DNA of 35,506 nucleotides from Beijerinckiaceae bacterium (GTDB lineage Bacteria > Pseudomonadota > Alphaproteobacteria > Rhizobiales > Beijerinckiaceae): positions 1-35,506 of the forward strand of contig JAIETL010000030.1 in assembly GCA_019745195.1 (NCBI GenBank), given 5' to 3'. A program made the translations under genes and the position numbers. The notes under the pieces are model-generated. The model saw nothing but the letters and a program-made list of their open reading frames with translations, searched no databases and was not told the origin of the DNA. Below are positions 32,965-35,506 of this stretch, in pieces (within the stretch, counting starts at the first letter, position 1; each line of letters starts with the position of its first letter).

Positions 32965-34614
32965 ATGATGAAGCCGGACGATCTTCCTTGCGATCTCGCG
33001 AGTGCCCTTGCGGCGCTACGGTCCGAACGCGAGGCGCGGTTGCAGGCCGAAGCCGTGGCCGCCAGCGCGCAGGCAAAACTCTCGGACACCGAGGCGTTGA
33101 TCGCGCATCTGCAGCTGATGATCGAGAAGCTGAAGCGCGAGAAATACGGCCAGCGTTCCGAACGCACGGCGCGGCTGATCGAGCAGATGGAACTTCAGCT
33201 CGACGAACTCGTGACCGCGGCGAGCGAGGACGAGCTTGCCGCCGCCGCCGCGGCGACGAAGAGCGGGACGGTGCGCGCCTTCACGCGCAAGCGGCCGGTG
33301 CGCAAGCCCTGGCCGGAGGACATCGAGCGCGAGCGGATCATCATCGATCCACCCTCTGCCTGCGCGTGCTGCGGGGGATCGCGGCTGTCGAAGCTGGGCG
33401 AGGACGTGACGCAGACGCTGGAGGAAATCCCGCGCCGCTTCAAACTGATCGAAACGGTGCGCGAGAAGTTCAGCTGCCGGGATTGCGGGAAGGTCAGCCA
33501 GCCACCGGCGCCGTTCCATGCGACACCGCGCGGCTTCATCGGCCCGCAATTGCTGGCGACGATCCTCTTCGACAAGTTCGGCATGCACGCTCCGCTCAAC
33601 CGTCAGAGCGCGCGCTTCAAGGCCGAGGGGATCGATCTGCCGCTATCGACGCTGGCCGACCAGGTCGGCCACGGCAGCTTCGCCCTGAGGCCAGTCTTCG
33701 ATCTGATCGAGGCCCATGTGCTGGCGGCCGAGCGCCTGCATGGCGACGACACGACGGTCCCGATCCTGGCGAAGGGCAAATGCGCGACCGGGCGGATCTG
33801 GACGTATGTTCGCGATGATGGCCCCTTCGCCGGACCTGCGCCGCCGGCGGTGGTCTATTACGCCTCGGGCGACCGACGCGGCGAGCACCCTCAAAAGCAT
33901 CTGGCCGGGTTCGCCGGCATCCTTCAGTGCGACTGTTACAATGGCTTCGAGCCGCTGTTCGACCCGCAGCGGAAGGAACAGCCGATCACGCCGGCCTTTT
34001 GCTTCGCCCATGCCCGGCGCGGCTTCTTCGAGCTGGCCGACATCGCGAAGAAGGCCCGCGACGGCGTGAGGGGAAAGCCAGTCTCCCCGGTTGCCCTGGC
34101 GGCGGTGAAACGCCTCGACGCGCTGTTCGAGATCGAGCGCGCGATCAACGGGCGCAGTGCCGAGGAGCGGCGGGCAGTGCGGCAGGAGAAGAGCAGGCCG
34201 CTTCTCGAGGACATGCATGACTGGTTGCTGCGCGAGCGCGAAACCCTCTCGCGCTCCGCCGAGGTCCTGAAGCCGATCAACTACATGCTCAGGCGCTGGG
34301 CCGACTTCGCCCGCTTCCTCGACGACGGCAGGATCTGCCTCAGCAACAACGCGGCCGAAAGAGCGCTACGGGGCATCGCTCTGGGGCGGCGCAACTGGAC
34401 CTTCGCCGGCAGCCAGCGCGGCGCCGACCGCGCCGCCGTCATCCTCACCCTCATCGCCACGGCTCGCCTCAACGATGTCGATCCAAAAGCCTGGCTCGCC
34501 GACGTCCTGGCCCGGATCGCCGATCTGCCCGTCTCGCGTCTCCACGAGCTGCTGCCGTGGCAGTGGCGGCTCCTGCGCGCAGCCGAAAAGCCCGCAGATC
34601 AGAAGGCCGCCTGA
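32965..34614 (+). CDS. tnpC: IS66 transposase TnpC
   Basis: About 549 aa. N-terminal coil (LIAHLQLMIEKLKREKYGQR, SERTARLIEQMELQLDELVT), a Cys-rich module (ACACCGGSRLSKLGEDV, KFSCRDCGKVSQPPAPFH), then the catalytic core: AERLHGDDTTVPILAKG, ILQCDCYNGFEPLF and LSNNAAERALRGIALGRRNW. It ends with VSRLHELLPWQWRLL. The start is one of two adjacent ATG codons (32965 or 32968). Intact, so the element is probably transposition-competent. Confidence 0.94.
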   Translation: MMKPDDLPCDLASALAALRSEREARLQAEAVAASAQAKLSDTEALIAHLQLMIEKLKREKYGQRSERTARLIEQMELQLDELVTAASEDELAAAAAATKSGTVRAFTRKRPVRKPWPEDIERERIIIDPPSACACCGGSRLSKLGEDVTQTLEEIPRRFKLIETVREKFSCRDCGKVSQPPAPFHATPRGFIGPQLLATILFDKFGMHAPLNRQSARFKAEGIDLPLSTLADQVGHGSFALRPVFDLIEAHVLAAERLHGDDTTVPILAKGKCATGRIWTYVRDDGPFAGPAPPAVVYYASGDRRGEHPQKHLAGFAGILQCDCYNGFEPLFDPQRKEQPITPAFCFAHARRGFFELADIAKKARDGVRGKPVSPVALAAVKRLDALFEIERAINGRSAEERRAVRQEKSRPLLEDMHDWLLRERETLSRSAEVLKPINYMLRRWADFARFLDDGRICLSNNAAERALRGIALGRRNWTFAGSQRGADRAAVILTLIATARLNDVDPKAWLADVLARIADLPVSRLHELLPWQWRLLRAAEKPADQKAA

Positions 34615-34690
34615 CCTTCACGCGCCCCATCATCGCGCCAGCGGCCCTCGCGCGAAGGCTTCAGTCATGCGGCCCTCCTCGTGTGCGTAC

Positions 34691-35102
34691 GCTGCATCTG
34701 GAATATCCCTTCGCTGGCAGCCGCATGTTGCAGGGGCTTCTCGGGGCCGATGGCCATAGGGCCGGGCGTCTTCACGTCGCCACGCTGATGAAGCGCATGG
34801 GGATCGAGGCGCTCTATCGCCGACCGAACACCTCGAAGCCGACGCCGGGGCACAAGAACTTCCCCTATCTCTTGCGCAAGCTGCCGGTGACGCGTCCCAA
34901 CCAGGTCTGGGCGATGGACATAACCTACATCCCCATGGCGCGGGGCTTCGTCTATCTGACGGCCGTCGTCGACTGGTTCAGCCGCAAGGTTCTGGCCTGG
35001 CGGCTCTCGATCACCATGGACGTCGCCTTCTGCGTCGAGGCCGTCGAGGAGGCGATGGCGCGCTTCGGCAAGCCGGATATCTTCAATACGGATAGTAAAT
35101 AG
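34691..35102 (+). pseudogene. IS3-family orfB fragment, both ends missing
   Basis: Begins directly at the IS66 end with LHLEYPFAGSRMLQGLLGAD, passes the first catalytic Asp in QVWAMDITYIPMARGFVYLT and reaches KPDIFNTD, the second Asp. There the normal QGSQ is lost and the frame ends in SK and a stop. It differs from the IS3 at 15881. The right break lies at about 35094, where the IS110-type sequence starts. Confidence 0.88.
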
Positions 35103-35374
35103 ATCGAAGCCAGTTCCCGGGCGGCCTGTCTCAAACACAGATCGACCGTTTGGTAGGCTGGCGCCGTGAGGCGCCCGGTGCGGTCTGACCCGCACTCCGA
35201 TCGACCCGCCAGTGTCTTTCCCCGGACCTGTCGGCCGCCCGGGAACGCCTTGCGGAGAGGGTTCGCCTCGCCGTTGCCTGTGACCCGAGAAGGGCCTGAC
35301 CATCCGGTCACGTTACTGTCCTGTCCGTGCAGCTGTCCCGGCGAGCCGTTTGGTGATCGAGCCGGGAGAGCAGC
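35095..35374 (+). ncRNA. IS110-family left-end leader, candidate bridge RNA region
   Basis: About 280 bases of non-coding sequence in front of an IS110 transposase start. A perfect 13-bp inverted repeat (TTCCCGGGCGGCC 35114-35126, complement 35233-35245) encloses a GGCGCC-gtga-GGCGCC hairpin (35160-35175) and a GTGCGG/CCGCAC hairpin (35178-35195). IS110-group elements encode a structured bridge RNA in this left-end region that binds target and donor DNA. The exact transcript, promoter and guide loops are not determined. Confidence 0.5.
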
Positions 35375-35429
35375 ATGGCCATAAAGGATGATGCGAACGT
35401 CTGTGCCATCGTTGGAGGCGTGGATACAC
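35375..35429 (+). pseudogene. IS110-family transposase, N-terminal fragment
   Basis: ATG 35375 with GGGAGAG at 35364-35370 opens MAIKDDANVCAIVGGVDT, whose GVDT is the first motif of IS110 (DEDD) transposases, with D17 as the first catalytic Asp (normally followed by HKD). After 18 codons the second IS256 copy begins and the frame changes to foreign sequence. Confidence 0.72.
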
Positions 35430-35506
35430 GGGACTGTCAGGATTTCCGTGTGCGGGCGGCGGGTTGAACATCAGGCCGCCATGGCCCTTGTGAAGCGCTC
35501 GCCGAA
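35430..35506 (-). mobile_element. Second IS256-family copy, inverted, cut by the window end
   Basis: GGGACTGTCAGGATTTCCGT at 35430 is the same terminal repeat as in the element at 16350, with one change inside the 31 bp (C at 35453). The sequence continues as the complement of the 3' end of that element, with a few base changes, so it is a close but not identical copy in the opposite orientation. Its other end lies outside. Confidence 0.9.
35471..35506 (-). CDS. IS256-family transposase, last codons only
   Basis: The visible codons read FGERFTRAMAA and stop at 35471, against FGERFTKAMAA in the copy at 16407. The rest of the gene lies beyond the window. Confidence 0.85.
   Translation of the reverse strand, partial: FGERFTRAMAA

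Larger units (their letters stand above)
32118..34690 (+). mobile_element. IS66-family element, second and different copy
   Basis: 2573 bp. The ends are GTACCCCTACGAGGGCGGCC at 32118 and, on the other strand, GTACGCACACGAGGAGGGCC ending at 34690, an imperfect inverted repeat. It carries tnpA, tnpB and tnpC on the plus strand, all open. It is only distantly similar to the first IS66. The flanks (GGAGAACC on the left, GCTGCATC on the right) are not a target duplication and belong to two different broken transposases. Confidence 0.88.

Noticed and set aside
17690..35429. A true composite transposon bounded by the two IS256 copies
   Set aside because: Copy one has its own 9-bp target duplication on both sides, which shows separate insertion. 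Kept only as a finding about possible block movement.
1..35506. CRISPR array, retron, defence island or phage genes
   Set aside because: No regularly spaced repeats, reverse transcriptase, or phage structural or defence motifs were seen on either strand.

Overview
The window looks like accessory DNA, most likely a mobilizable or conjugative plasmid, of an alphaproteobacterium. The evidence is the GC-rich coding sequence, a MucR/Ros regulator, a Ti-type TraA relaxase with TraD and TraG partners, and a parB/parA maintenance block. Sphingomonadales or Rhizobiales are most likely, but the exact genus cannot be read from the sequence. No rRNA or tRNA genes were seen.

Layout. 1-4360 is a maintenance block: a ParB-like protein cut by the window start, an iterated GTAGCT site, a ParA ATPase with a small ribbon-helix-helix partner, a second small DNA-binding protein, a terminator, and an HTH protein that may act in replication. 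4600-9630 is a stability and regulation block: two Phd/VapC modules, MucR, an XRE regulator, small orphan genes, a serine resolvase and a HigB/HigA pair. 9850-15750 is the transfer block: traG and traD on the minus strand, a MOBQ-type oriT, then traA and a DUF6118-like gene on the plus strand.

15842-22460 is one pseudogene torn apart. A gene for a secreted PepSY-like protein was hit in its signal-peptide codons by an IS3 element with a 3-bp duplication. That IS3 was then hit by an IS30 element (3-bp duplication) and by an IS66 element (8-bp duplication), and the IS30 was hit by an IS256 element (9-bp duplication). All four sets of ends can be read in the sequence. Removing them restores the reading frame across the junction, apart from one internal TGA.

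22430-31410 is a metal-resistance region: small secreted or membrane proteins, a predicted outer-membrane barrel protein, a MerR-type promoter, and an apparent operon of a His-rich secreted protein, a small membrane protein, a CzcB-type adaptor, a CzcA-type RND pump and a TolC-type outer-membrane protein. No metal regulator gene lies in the window. 31500-35506 is a second insertion-sequence pile-up: a truncated IS4/Tn5-like transposase, an intact IS66 element without target duplication, an IS3 orfB fragment, the left end of an IS110-family element with a highly structured leader (candidate bridge RNA), and the start of a second, inverted IS256 copy.

The most notable items are the reconstructed split PepSY gene with its nested insertions, the orphan IS110 left end, the oriT, the GTAGCT repeat site, and the metal pump operon that ends with TolC and lacks a local regulator.
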